64,000 nt of DNA from Gnetum montanum (GCA_015680685.1 MNCI01023765.1:98810-162809); one strand, 5' to 3'; numbered from the stretch's first letter, positions 45,116 to 58,527 are shown. Made by a program: numbers and translations. The notes: a model not told the origin generated them from the sequence alone.

Positions 45116-48100
45116 CTCCAAGAGGGCATTCTCAAGAAGAGTGCTCTCAGAGAGAGAGCACCAAGTAAGGGTGCCCTCAAGGAGAACGCTTTCAAAGAGG
45201 GCCCCCTCATGGAGAACACTCTCACATGCATAGTGCAAGGCACTCTCCTTGAGGATGCTCTCACAGAGACCACTCTAAGAAAGAGTGCTATCAAGGGGAC
45301 TACTCTAATCAAGGGTGCTATCATGGAGAATGCTCTCAGCAAGGGCACTCTCAAGGAAGGTGCTATTAAGGAGGCTTCTCTAACAGAGGGCACTCTCAGG
45401 GAGAACCCTCTTAGGGAGGACACTCTTAGAAAGGCCTCTCTAATGAAGGGCACTCTTAGGGAGAATGCCCTTAGGGAGGGTGCTCTTAGGGAGAATGCTC
45501 TCATAGAGAACACTCTTAAGAAGGATGCTCTTGTGAAGGGAGTTCTTAAGGAGGGTGTCCTTAGGAAGACCATTCTCAGGGAGGGCACTCTCTGAGAGAA
45601 TGCAATCAATGATGGCTCTCTCAAGTAGAACACTCTTGTGTGCATAGTGCAAGGTGCTCTCAGGGAGGGTGCTCTTAAGGAGAACACTCTCAGAGAGGCT
45701 GCTCTAATGGAGGGTGCTCTTAGAAAGGGTGCTCTCTGAGGGAAGGCTCTCAATGAGGGTGCTCTCGAGGAGAACACTCTCATGTGTGTAGCACAAGGCA
45801 CTCTCAGAAATGCTACTCTAATGGAGGCTACTCTCAGTAAGAACACTCTTGGGGAGGGCGTTCTCAAGAAGGTCACTCTCAGGAAGGGCATCCTTAGGGA
45901 GACCACACTCAGGGAGGGCATTCTCAAGGAGGGCACTCTCATGGAAGATGCTCTCCATGAGAATGTTCTCAACAAGGGTGATCTTGAGGAGAACACTCTC
46001 ATGTTCATAGTGTAAGGTGATCTCAAGGAGGGTGCTCTCAATGAGAATTCTCTCAAGAAGGCCACTCTAACAGAGGTCACTCTCGAGGAGGATGCTCTCA
46101 GAGAGAATACTCTCAACAAGGGCACCCTCAAGGAGAACACTCTCACGTGCATGGCATAAGGTGCTCTTAGGGAGGATGATCTCAAGAAGAATGCTCTTAG
46201 GAAGGCTTCTCTCATGGAGGGCACTCTCACAGAGGACATTCTTAAGAAGGATGCTCTTAGAGAGGGCATCCTCAAGGAGGGCATTCTTAGGGAGGACACT
46301 CTCATGGAGGGCATTCTCTGAGAGAATGCTCTCAACAAGGATGCTCTTAAGGAGAACACTCTCACATATGTAGCGCAAGGTGCTCTTAGGGAGAATGCTC
46401 TAATGGAGGGCACTCTCAAGGAAAATGCTCTTAGGGAGGCCACTCTAACGAAGGGCACTCTTTGGGAAAATGCTCTCAAGAAGGGTGCTCTTAGGGATGG
46501 TGCTCTCCAAGAGAACACTCTCAATGAGGGCACTCTCTAAGAGAATGCTCTCAATGAGGGTTCTCTCTAGGAGTAAACTCTCACATGCATTGCACAAGGA
46601 ACTCTTAGGAAGAATTCTCTAAGAGAGGGCACTCTTAAGGAGAATGCTCTTAGGGACGCCGCTCTAATAGAGGGCACTCTAATGGAGGGTGCTCTCAAGG
46701 AGAATGCTCTCAAGGAGGGTGCTCTACGAGAGAACACTCTCAACGAGGGTGCTCTTGAGTAGAACACTCTCATGTGCATACCGCAAGGCACTCTCAAGGA
46801 GAATACTCTCATTGAGGCCACTCTAACATAAGGTGCTCTTAGAAAGGGTTCCCTCAAGGAGAACACTCTCAAGAGGTTTCTCTAATGGAGGGCACTCTCA
46901 GGGAGAATGCTATGGGGGAGGGTGCTCTTAGGGAGGGTGTCCTCAAAGAGACTACTCTCAGGGAGGGCACTCTTAGGCAGGGTGTTATTTGAGAGAATGC
47001 TCTCAATGAGGGTGCTCTAAAGGAAAACACTCTCACATCCATAGTGCAAGGTGCTCTTAGCAGGAACGCTCTTAGGGAGACTACTCTAATAGAGGGCATT
47101 TTCAGGGAGAACACTCTTGGGGAGGGAGCTCTTTGTGAGGGTGCTCTCAGGGAGGGCATCCTAAAGGAGACCTCTTTCAGGGAGGGTGATCCCAGGGAGG
47201 GCACTCTTAGGGAGGGCACTCTCCAAGAGAATGATCTCAACAAGGGCACTCTAGAGTAGAACACTCTCACATGCATAGTGCAAGGCACTCTCAGGAACAA
47301 CACTTTGATGCAGGCCACTCTTAGGCAAAGCTCTCTCAAGGAGGGTGCTCTCCAAGTGGGTGCTCTTAACTAGAGTACTCTCGAATAGAACACTCTCATG
47401 TGTGTAGCACAAGGTACTCTTAGGGAGGGTGCTCTCAATAAGAATGCTCTCTAAAAGGCTACTATAATGGAGAGCACTCTCAAGGAGAATGCTCTTAAGG
47501 AGGGTAATCTCAAGGAGGGAACTCTCATGGAGAATTCTCTTAAGGAGGATGCTCTCAAGGAGGGCATCCTTAGGGAGACTACTCTCAAGGAGGGCACTCT
47601 CTGAGAGAATGCTCTTAATGAGGGTGTTCTCAAGGAAAAGACTCTCATGTGCATAGTGCAAGGTTTTCTCATGGAGGGCACTCTCAAGGAGAATGCTCTC
47701 AGGGAGGTTGCTCTAATGAAGGGCACTCTCAAGGAGAATGCTCTTGGGGAGGGTGCTCTCTAGGAGGGCACTCTCCAAGAGAACACTCTCAACAAGGGAA
47801 CTCCAAGAAGAATGCTCTTGGGGAGGGTGCTCTCAAGGAGGGCATCCTCAGGGAGGGCACTCTTAGGGAGGGTGCTCTCTCAGAGAATGCTCTCAATGAG
47901 GGTGCTCTCAAGCAGAACACTCTCACGTGTGTAGCACAAGGTGCTCCCATGGATAACACTCTTAGGGAAGATGCTCTCAAGGAGAACACTCTTAGGGAGG
48001 CTACTCTAACAAAGGGTGCTCTCAGGAAGAATTCTCTTGAGGAGGGCACTCTCAAGGAGGGCACTCTCTAAGAGAATGCTCTCAATGACTCTTAAGGAAA

Positions 48101-48650
48101 ACACCCTCACATGCGTAACACAAGGTGCTCTCAGGGAGAATGCTCTTAGGGAGGCCACTTTTAGGGAGGGCATCCTCAGGAAGACCACTCTCAGGGAGGG
48201 TGTTCTCATGGAGGGCACTCTCCGAGAGAATGCTCTCAATGAGGGTGCTCTCAAGGAGAACACTCTCATGTGCATAGCAGAAGGCACTCTTAGGGAGGCC
48301 ACTCTAATACAAGGCACTCTCTAAGAGAACACTTTCAACAAGGATGATCTCAAGGAGAACACTCTCACATGTTTAGCATAAGGAACTCTTAAGGAGAATG
48401 CTATCAGGGAGGGTGCTCTTAAGGAGAATGCTCTCAAGGAAAACGTTCTCATGAAGGGTGCTCTCATAGAAAGTTCACTTATGTTGAGCACACTCAAGGA
48501 GGGTGCTCTCATGAAGAACACTCTCAAGGAGGGTGTTCTCAAGGAGAATTCTCTCTGAGAGAATGATTTCAAGGAGGGTACTCTCAAGGAGAGTGCTCTC
48601 AAATGCATAATGTAAGGCTCTCTCATGGAGGATGCTCCTAGAGAGAACAC
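45116..48650. repeat. 15-bp IGS minisatellite array, unit B
   Basis: Same 15-bp units and punctuating CACATGCATAGTGCAAGG motif as 1-3560. The longest stop-free frame is 476 codons (45103-46533, minus strand), made of pentapeptides such as RVPSL and RAFSL; the opposite strand gives LREGT and LRENA. Frames in both strands and several phases are what a stop-free 15-bp repeat predicts. Confidence 0.9.
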
Positions 48651-48870
48651 CATCACATGTGCAACACAAGATACTCCCAGGAAGAGAGCTCCCACAAGCA
48701 CTGCATGAGGTGCTCTTAAGAGAGCACTCTTGCTAGCATAGCTATGTCAGGTACTCTAATGAAGAGCACTCTCATGAGAGTACCATGTAATGCTCCCAAG
48801 GAGAACACTACCTCTCCTCATATATGTTAATTTGGCTAGGTTCCACCATACCATCCTACACCCTTATAAA
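48651..48870 (-). promoter_or_regulatory. Transition and promoter-like module, unit B
   Basis: Counterpart of 3561-3790 in unit A. Includes the module at 48817-48873, with minus-strand ATTTATAAGGGTGTAGG and CATATATGAGGAGAGG. Confidence 0.45.
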
Positions 48871-51590
48871 TTTGGTCCCAAGGGTTCATTGGGCCAACCA
48901 TTGGTCTCAAGGGTCCATTTGGCCAACACTTGGTCATGAGGCTCCATTTGGACAACACTTGGTCCTAAGAGAGAGCACTTTTGTGAGAGTGCCATGCAGT
49001 GCTCTCAGGGAGAACACTACCTCTTCCCATGTATGTTGATTTGTCCAAGGTCCTTTGTACTATCCTACACCCTTATAAATTTGGACCCAAGGGTCTGTTG
49101 GACCAACCATCGGTCTCAATGGTCCGTTTTGCCTACAATTGGTCATGAGGGTCCATTTGAACTACACTTGGTCGCAAGGGTCTATTTGGCCAACACTTGG
49201 TCTCAAGGATCCATTGGGCCAACCCTTGGTCCCAAGGATCCATTTTACCTACAATTATTCATATGGGTCCCTTTTGCCAAAATTTGGTCCTAAGGGTCAA
49301 TGTGGCGACAATTTTTTCCAATGGATCTATTGGATCAACCCTTGGTTCTAAGGGTCCATTTTGCCAACATTTGGTCCTGAGGATTTGTTTGGCCAACACT
49401 TGAACCCGAGGGTCCATTTTGCCAGAACTTCTTCCCAAGGGTCTATTTTGCCTATACAGTTGGTCCTGAGGGTGAGTTTGTCCCACACTTGTTCCCCAAG
49501 GTCCATTGGGCCAACCTTAGTCCCAAGGGTGAGTTTGGCCAACACTTGATCCCAAGCATCCATTGGGCCAACCTTTGGTCCTGAGGGTTCGTCTGGCCAA
49601 CACTTGGTCCCAAGGCTCCGTTGGGCCAAACCTTGATCGTGAGGGACCATGGAGCCAACACTTGGTTGGTATTGAGGGTTTATTTTACCTACAATTTCTC
49701 TCGAGAATCCGTTAGTCAAGTGGTTGGTTTCGAGGGGCTATTTGGCGAACGATTTATCCCAAGGGTCCATTTGGCAAATACTTAGTCTTGAGGATCTGTT
49801 GGGCCAACCCTTGGTCTCAAGGGTCTATTTTTCATAAACTTGGTCTTGAGGGTCCATTGCACCAACATGTGGTACTGAGGGTCCATTACACCAACCCTTG
49901 GTCCCAACAGTCCATGTCGCCAACACTTTGTTTGGAGGATCCATTGGGTCAACCATTTGGTCCTGAGGGTCTGTTTGGGCAGCATATGGTCTCAAGGGTC
50001 TATTTTACCTATAGTCAACCCTAAGGATCCATTGGTCCAAACCTCAATCCTAAGGATCCATGTGACCAACACTTGGTTGGTCCAAAGGGTTTGTTTTACC
50101 TACAGTTGGTTCCAAGGATCCGTTAGGTGAGCAATTGGCCATGAGAATCTATTTTTCCAACAATCAAACTTGAGGGTCTGCCTAGCCAACAGTTGGTCTT
50201 GAGGGTCCATTTTTCCAATCCATGCTCCACCATACCATCCTACACCCTTATAAATTTGGTCTCGAGGGTCTGTTTGCCCAAACACTTAGTGTTGAGGGTC
50301 CGTTTTGGCTATAGTTAGCCCCGAGGATCCATTGGGCCAAACCTTGGTCCCAAGGGTCCATGTGGCCAACACTTTGTCCTAAGGGTTGGTTGGGTCAACC
50401 TTTGGTCCTGAGGGTCCATTTGGACAACATTCAGTCTCAAGGGTCCATTTTGCAAACCACTTGGTCCTAAGGGTACCTTTTGCCAATGTTTGGTTCTAAG
50501 GGTCTATGTGGCCAACACTTTGTCCCGAGGGACCATTTTGTCAATAGTTGGTCCTAGGGGTCTGTTTGGCCAACCCTTGGTCCTGAGGGTCCATTTCAAC
50601 AATACTCGGTCCCAGGGGTTCCATTTCACCAACACTTAGTTCTGAGGGTCTGTCTCACTAACACTTGATCCATTTGGATTTCACTTGATCTTGAGGGTCC
50701 ATTGGGCCAAACATTGGTCATGAGGGACCATGGGACCAACCAACACTTGGCTAGTCTTGAGGGTTTTTCTTGCCTATAGTTGGTTCTAAAGGTCTATTTT
50801 GTTAGCCCAAGCTCTGCCATACCATCTTACACCTTATAAATTTGGTTCCAAGGGTTCTTTTTTCCTAAACTTGGTGTTGAGGATCCATTTTGGCCAACAC
50901 TCAGCCCCAAGGGTCCGTTTGGCCAACACTTAACCTCAAGGATCCATTGAGCAAACCCTTGGTCCCAAGGGGTCTGTCTAGCCAACACTATGTTTGAAGG
51001 GTCTGTTGGATCAACCCTTGGTCCCAAGGGTTCATTTGGCCAACATTTGATCCCAAGGATCCATTTGGCCAACACTTTGCTTCTGAGGGTTTTTCTAACC
51101 AACCCTTTGTCTTGAAGGTTTGTCTAGACAATAGTTGGTCCCAAGGGTCTATTTTGCCAACCCAAGCTCTACCATACCATCTTGCACCCTTATAAATATG
51201 GTCCCAAGGGTCTGTTTTCCTAGTAATTGGTATCGAGGGTCCGTTGGGCCAACCCTTCGTCCTAAGGTTCTATCAAGCCAACCCTTAGTGCTAAGGATCT
51301 TTGTTCAGGTGAATAGTTGATCTTAAGGGTTCATTTGGCCAACACCCATTCCTAAGGATCCATGTGGCCAACCATTGGAACCTTGAAGGTCCATTTTTCC
51401 AGCCCAAGCTCCACCATACCCATCATGCACCCTTATAAATTTAGTCCCAAGGGTCCGTCAGGCCAACCCTTTAGTTCTTGTAGGTGAATTTGGTCTAAAA
51501 TTAGTCCAAATGGTTAATTTGTCCAACACTTGATCCCAAGGGTCCATTAGGTCAACCCTTTGGCTCCAGAGGGTCTTTTTTTGGCCAACA
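48871..51590. repeat. 29-bp IGS array, unit B (uninterrupted)
   Basis: About 90 degenerate 29-bp units, with recurring CCTTATAAATTTGG boxes at about 49071, 50246, 50832, 51189 and 51431 and one more two-box module at 49027-49082. Direct counterpart of 3733-4919 plus 28294-29883. Open frames (for example 49348-49719) are not conserved. Confidence 0.87.
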
Positions 51591-51847
51591 CTTGAAAGCT
51601 TCATTGAGGTGGTCACAATTGAAAGCAAGAACCTCATGGTCATGAAGAGTGTTTTGCATGTGAAGAATATCAGTAGATTGTGGTCTCCACTCCATGTAAC
51701 TTCATAGGTAAGGTATGTTCCCTGTTGATAACATGAATGAACAAATTTCACATTGGGTTGAGGTTCCTGATCACATGATCAAAAATATATTTAGATTCCA
51801 AGGCTACCGCCCATGATTTGACCCAGAAGAAGGGGACCATGTATACA

Positions 51848-51893
<46 letters not shown>

Positions 51894-52068
51894 TGTGTGT
51901 TATATATATTCCTAAGAAGGGGAAGACATCCATCTCTCAAAAAAAATGCATGACCCCTATCCATCGACCCCGCGAGAAGATGATTTCAATGGATGAAATG
52001 TGGCCAAGTGTCTATCGAGCAAAAGAGAAAGAAGGCCCAAAGAAGAGGAAGAGGAGGAGATGGTGATC
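51591..52068 (-). other. Region just downstream of 25S, unit B
   Basis: Conserved with 29884-30347. Contains a (GT)n tract at 51851-51900, longer than in unit A. Confidence 0.7.
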
Positions 52069-53143
52069 ATGAATCTCAATGATAAGAAGTAGAATCTTAG
52101 TGGATCATGGTAGCAAGGCCACTCTACCACTTACAATATCCCATCGTATATTTAAGTTGTCTACAAAGGATTCTTCTCACTAACCACTTGAAATGAAACT
52201 ACATGGCCCCTAGTGCACCCTCGTGTAGGCAAGACCAAGGGGTATCATTGACACAAGCCAATGAGAGCAACAAAGCCACCCCTACCATGGGTCATGTAGC
52301 AACTTACAATGAAAGAGGCATCATCTCTAGCATGGATTCTAACTTAGAGGCGTTTAATTATAATCTGACACATAATAGCTTCGCATCACTGGCTTTTCAA
52401 CCAAACATAATGACCAATTGTGTTGAATCAGTGTGCATCATCAGTAGGGTAAAACTAACCTATCTCATGACGATCTAAACCCAACTCACATTCCCTATTA
52501 GTGGGTGAACAATCCAACACTTGGTGAATTCTGCTTCACAATGGTAGGAAGAGATGACATTGAATAATCAAAAAGCAACGTCACTATGAACGCTTGGCTA
52601 CCACAAGCTAGTTATCCCTATGGTACCTTTTCTAACACCTCTAGCTTCAAATTTGGAATATCTAAAGGATTGATAGGCCATGCTTTCATGGTTTGTATTT
52701 GTACTAAAAATCAAATGATCTTTTACCCTTCTATTCCACATGAGATTTCTATTCTAATTAAGCTCATATTAGGACACCTACGTTATCTTTTAACAGATGT
52801 GTTGATCTAGCCAAACTCCCCACCTAACTCTGTCTTTCACGTGGATAGACACACTGAGGTGCATCTTGGGTCTAAAAGCAAGGGTCATGCCCTATTTTCA
52901 ACCAAAAAAGTAAGTAAAATAATGTTAAAAGTAGTGTTATCTCACTTGCACCATGAGTAGCTCCCACTTATTCTACACCTCTTAAGTCATTTCATGAAGT
53001 TAGACTAGAGTCAAGCTCAACAGGGTCTTGTTTCCCCATTGATTCTACCAAGCCTATTCCCTTGGCTATGATTTGGCTAGATAGTAGGTAGGAATAGTGG
53101 AAATCTCATTAATCCATTCATGCATGTTACTAATTAAATGACA

Positions 53144-53181
<38 letters not shown>

Positions 53182-55418
53182 TCCATTTACCCGTGCTTGG
53201 TTGAATTTCTTCAATTTGACATTCATAGCACTGGGTAGAAATCACATTACATCAGCATCTATAGGGACCATCACAATTCTTTATTTTAATTTAACAATCA
53301 AATTCCCCTTATCCAAGCCAGTTATGAGCTGGTTGTTTGTTGCCTAGGGAAAGCCCTCCCCCATGGAGGAGGGGAGGACGATCTATGTTCGTCGCTTGAT
53401 CAGCATGTGAGGGTCCACCATTGCCATGGAAGTGGCTCAAGTAGGTCCTCAATAGCCCATGGGTTCAGGGCACAGACCCCTAGGCCCAACCCTCAAAGCC
53501 AATCCTTTTCATGAAGTTATGGATCCATTTTGCTGACTTCCCTTACCTACATTATTCTATGGACCAAATGTTGTTCACCTTGGAGACCTAATGCAACTAT
53601 GAGTACGATTGGGTATGAATGGTACTCAGTTATCAAAAATTTTAGAGGCCACCAAAGATAGGACATGAGTGCTCTTCCAGCTATTGGGTAGGTTGTTAAA
53701 AAGAAAAGATAACTCTTCTTAGGGCCCTCATTGGTGTCTCCAAATTTCTTGACATTGCCATTGACTACCATATCCTAGTTCAAAAATTTTAACCTGATTT
53801 CCTTTTGAGATCTCATGTGAAGTGCACCCATTGGAAGGGGCTCCTCCATCTCTTAGGATTGACTAACCCATGTCCAAGTGTTGTTCACATAGAACCTTCC
53901 TCCACATCAGTCTTCAAAGTTCTCATTTGAATATTTGCTACTACCACCAAGATCTGCACTGGGGGCCGCTCCACCTAGGCTTGCTCCATAGGCTTCGCAA
54001 CAACCCCCATGCCCTCCTATTCATTTGGGCCTAGTGCTTGCCTAGATGGCCAAGCATAGCTTGCATGCTTAAGTGCCATCCATTTTTGGGGCTAGTTGAT
54101 TCAACAAGTGAGTTGTTACATACTCCTTAGAATATTTTGACTTCCATGACCACTATCCTACTATCTTAATCAACCAACAACCTTTGTGGGTTCTAGGTTA
54201 GCATGTAGTTAGGCACCATAGCTCAAATTTCAATTCAGCCCACATCGCTAGTTTTGCTTACTAAAAATGGCCCACTTGGAGCTCTTGATTTGTTGAAACA
54301 TCTCATCGAGGAATCCATGTTGTCTTACCTATTTAAAGTTTGAAAATAGGTTGAGGGCATTGTGCCCTAAATGCCTCTAATCATTTGATTTACTTGATAA
54401 AATTCAAGAACGCGAGCTCTAGCTATCCTAAGGGAAACTTCAGAGGGAACTAGCTACTAGATGGTTTGATTAGTCTTTTGTCCCTATACCCAAGTCAAAC
54501 AAATGATTTGCACATTAGTATCATGATGGGCCTCCACTAGAGTCTACTCTTGCTTCACCCTACTCATGCATAGTTCACCATCTTTTGGGTCCCAACAGGC
54601 ATGATCTCACTCAAACCCTTCTCAACAAGATCAAGGTTGATGGACGATGCTCCACACCCACACAAGGATCCTACCTTTCAGCCTCCTTGCATCATGCAAT
54701 TTTCCAAACATGATGGCTTGCATGCATGTTAGACTCCCTAGTCCATGTTTCAAGATGGGTTGAATGGAAAGCCCATAGAATCCATGTCTGGAGCACGTAG
54801 GCACCACAGGACCCACCCCTCAAAAGGGTGCATGCTTGAACCCTCAACCATCGCAATGGTAGATGTGCACAGCCAACTATGCATACTTGTTCCACAATGT
54901 CGATCCACGTTAACTCACCTCCCAGACTAAGTAGTGGACTAAAGCATACATGCTCTACCTAATGTCTAGCCAAGAAGTAATGTTGGCCTCCATTTTCTTC
55001 CCTCTCGACAATTTCAAGAACTTTATAACTCTCTTTTGAAAGTCCTTTTCATCTTTCCCTCGCCATACTTATTCACAATCGATCTCTTGCATGTATTTAG
55101 CCTTTGATAGAATTTACCACCTACTTAGGGCTACATTCCCAAACAACCTAACTCGTCGATAGTTCCCCATGATGCAACAGGGTTCAAGCCCGATGGGGAT
55201 GTCATCCTCTTCAGTGCCCCATTCTAAGGAACTTAGGCTTGATATGCCATAGGGGATGCTTTTACAGACTACAATTTGGGTGGTGACAGTCGCTATATTT
55301 TCATGCTAGGTTGTTCCCAATTCACTCACCGATACTAGGGAAATCCTCATAAGTTTCTCTTCCTATACTTAGTTATATGCTTAAACTATATGGGCACCCT
55401 CACTTGAACTGGGATCAC
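52069..55418 (-). rRNA. 25S rRNA, copy B (degenerate, probable pseudogene)
   Basis: Antisense to plant 25S over about 3,350 bp, same landmarks as copy A (GGTAGCAAGGCCACTCT near 52110; GGGTGAACAATCCAACACTT near 52504). It is about 85 bp shorter. The segment containing the sarcin-ricin loop is missing at about 52430, where GTGTTGAATCA joins GTGTGCATCATC, and another roughly 50 bp is missing near 53640-53690. Without that loop a ribosome could not bind elongation factors properly, so this is a relic. Confidence 0.92.
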
Positions 55419-55716
55419 TACGAAGAGGAAGCATCACCCCTCCTATGCACGATGCAAAGGAGGAACATTACCCCTCCAAACCACCGATCGCATGGTCTCG
55501 CATCACACTAAAGGAGAAGGGTTGGGAGGGGGCCAACATACCTTGTGCATGCTCAGCATAGGGAAATAGAGACCACCACCACCATCCATCACTCTATGTA
55601 GGGAGAAGCAAGAAACACAAATGACAAACACTTTCAGCCGACCACACCTTGGGAGACACAAATGACGACATTTGCTACCCCTCGCACAGGGCAAAGAGGG
55701 CACATGATAGGATCTT
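55419..55716 (-). other. ITS2, copy B
   Basis: About 298 bp, collinear with ITS2 of copy A (33783-34080). Confidence 0.83.
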
Positions 55717-55877
55717 CACAACACCTAGGTAGATGTTCCCTCAACCTAGGCCTCAAGTGCAACTTGTGTTTAAAGATTCAATGATTCACTAGAGTCTACA
55801 ATTCACCCAAAGTATCACATTTCACTACATTCTTCATCAAAATGAGAGCTGAGATATCCATTGTCAAGAGTTGTGGT
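55717..55877 (-). rRNA. 5.8S rRNA, copy B (degenerate)
   Basis: Antisense of 5.8S with the same landmarks as copy A: CAACACCTAGGTAGATG at the 3' end, AAAGTATCACATTTCACTAC, GAGATATCCATTGTCAAGAG. Private and shared transitions relative to functional plant 5.8S. Confidence 0.9.
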
Positions 55878-56797
55878 TGGTGCAAAGAACCCTAGTTGCC
55901 CATTGTAGCGACATGATAAATGTTCATCGCATCCTTGGTGCCACTCGCACCCTTGCATTAGGGAATGAGAAGTAGGTAGTACCTGATGGATGTGACCAAT
56001 GTCAACATCCAAACAAGAGGAGCGACCATCCTCCAAATGACAACCTTGCTATGCAACCATGGATGGGCAGGACAAGAACCCACGAAGCACCAACACTGTA
56101 GCTATTTGACACAATGCCCTCAACTACAACAAATTTTTCCAAAGCAAAAATGTTCCTTGCAACCAAGAGTCAAAGGGTAGCCATTCAACTCAAACATGTG
56201 CAATAGGAGAAGAGAACTACACCTAGCCATCGTATCATATTCCTCCCTCCTGTGTGCCCCTCTCTTCACAAAACTGGATAGATGGGAAAAAAAGAGAGGC
56301 CCTCATATGTCCCCCTTGTGTCTAGCCTTATATTTTTAAATTTTTTTGCAACATGCTCAATGACCATAAACATAGAGTTTAAGAATCACAACGATTTTCT
56401 CACTGAGACATAGATGCTCCATTCGCAAGTCGCCACTCTCGAAATGAACATCTTCCCCTATCCTTGATGGACAATTATGATCATGGCCAACATGTCCTCC
56501 ATTGGGAAGGAACCTAAGGCCCCTCCTTTGAACACTCTGTATCAATCCTTTTCCTTGAAATCTACCTAGACGATGACATGCCCTTTGGGGCTTTGATCCA
56601 TCAAATGTGTGAGGTGTAATTTAGATGCAATGTCATGCACCCCTGCTAAGCACACGCTCTTCTCATGAGCATTTCATGAAGTCCCATCCAGACATGGCAC
56701 CACCTTCTTGGATGCTCCACTAAGGATCCCCAAGCATTCTTCATCACTGCAATGGAAACGCAAGATCATAACCAATGACACAAAATCATGTGCATGT
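55878..56797 (-). other. ITS1, copy B (about 920 bp)
   Basis: Similar length to ITS1 A. TTCCTTG at 56551-56557 is the antisense of the CAAGGAA core motif conserved in plant ITS1; copy A has a changed version. Confidence 0.83.
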
Positions 56798-58527
56798 CAA
56801 TGATCCTATCACAGATTCACCTATAGTAACCTTATTATGATTTCTCCTTCCTCTAAATGATAAGGTTCAATGAGCTTCTCACAACATTGATGATGGTGAA
56901 ACCATCATCGTCACCATAATCCAAACATTTCACTGGATTTTTCAATTGGTAGGAGCAATGGGCGATGTGTACAGATGGTAGGGACATAGTCAATGTGAGC
57001 TAATAACTCACGCTTACTAGGAATTTCTCATTGAATATCAATAATACAAAGATCTATCCCCATCATGATGCATTTTCACAAGATTTCTTGATCCTCTCAA
57101 ACCAAGGAAAGAAGCTCACTAAATGCATCAATGTAGCATGCATGTGGCCTAGAACATCTTAGGGCATCATAGACCTATTATTGTCTCAAACTTTCATGGC
57201 TTGAGTGGCCATTGTCCCTTGAAGAAGTTGTCTACGAAGGGCATACCTCCACATAGCTAGTTAATAGGCTGAGGTCTCATTCATTAATGGAATTAACTAG
57301 ACAAGTCACTCCACCAACTAATAATAGCCATGCACTACCACCCATAGAATCAAGAAAGAGCTCTCAATTTGTTAATCCTTACTATGTTTGGACCTGGTAA
57401 GTTTTCCCATGTTGAGTCAAATTAAGCCATAGGCTCCACTCCTGGTGGTTCCCTTCAATCAATTCCTTTAAGTTTTAGCCTTGCGACCATACTCCCCTCA
57501 GAACCCAAACACTTGATTTCTCATAAGGTGCTAACAGAGTTCTAAAAGCAACATCTATTGATCCCTGGTCAGCATCGTTTATGGTTGAGACTAGGATAGT
57601 ATCTAATCATCTTTGAGCCCTCAACTTTCATTCTTTATTAATAAAAAAATCCTTGGAAAATGCTTTCGTAGTAGTTCATCTTTCATAAATCCAAGAATTT
57701 CACCTCTAACAATGAAATAAAAATGCCCTCGATAGTTCCTATTAATCATTACTCCAATCCTAAATGCCAACACAACAAGATCAAAATCCTATCATGTTAT
57801 TCCATGCTAATGCATTCAAAGAATAGGCTTTCTTTGAGCACTCTAATTTTTTCAAAGTAATAGCATCGGAGCCACAACCTAGCCAATTAAGGCCAAGACC
57901 ACATCATTGACAGAAGGAATGGAGCGATCGATGCACACTAGATCAGTGGAGCAACCGCCCCATCCCAAGATCAAACTACGAGCTTTTTAACTACAACTTA
58001 AATATACACTATTGGAGCTAGAATTACCATGGCTACTAGCACTAGACTTGACCTTCAATGGATTCTTATTAAGGGGCTTAAATTATACTCATTCCAATTA
58101 CTAGACCCAATGAGCCTGGTATTGTTATTTATTGTCACTACCTCCTCATGTTAGGATTGGGTAATTTGCATGCCTACAACCTTCCTTGGATGTGGTAGCC
58201 GTTTCTCAGGCTCCCTCTCCAGAATCAAACCCTAATTCCCCATCACCCATCAGAACCATGGTAGGCCTCTTTCCTACCATTGAAAGTTGATAGGGTAGAA
58301 ATTTGAATGAGTGTCGCTAGCACAAGGGTCGTGTGATCCATCAAGTTACCATGATTCACCAAGAAAATGAGCAAGCTCACATTGGCCTTTTATCTAATAA
58401 ATGCATCCCTTCCAAGAGCTGGGATTTGCTACATGTATTAGCTCTAGAATTACTATAGTGATTTAATGAGCCATTCGCAGTTTCACCATTTAAAGTAGTT
58501 CATACTTAGACATGCATGGCTTGATCT
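56798..58527 (-). rRNA. 18S rRNA, copy B (degenerate, 5'-truncated)
   Basis: Antisense of plant 18S from CAATGATCC (56798). About 1,730 bp: a roughly 41-bp deletion lies at about 58458 (the segment with GGTTATCTGAGTAG in copy A) and the last 25-30 bp of the 5' end are missing after 58527. The decoding region is closer to functional 18S than in copy A (GGGCGATGTGTACA near 56964), but the 530 loop is altered (GAATTACCATGGCTACTAG at 58021). The solo-LTR site of copy A is empty here. Confidence 0.92.

Noticed and set aside
45103-46533. 476-codon minus-strand frame of RVPSL/RAFSL pentapeptides
   Set aside because: It is the translation of a stop-free 15-bp minisatellite; comparable frames exist on the opposite strand and in the second array. 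No start context, domain or composition of a real protein.
49348-49719. Frames of 60-120 codons in the 29-bp arrays
   Set aside because: Overlapping frames on both strands in degenerate tandem repeats, not kept between units A and B.
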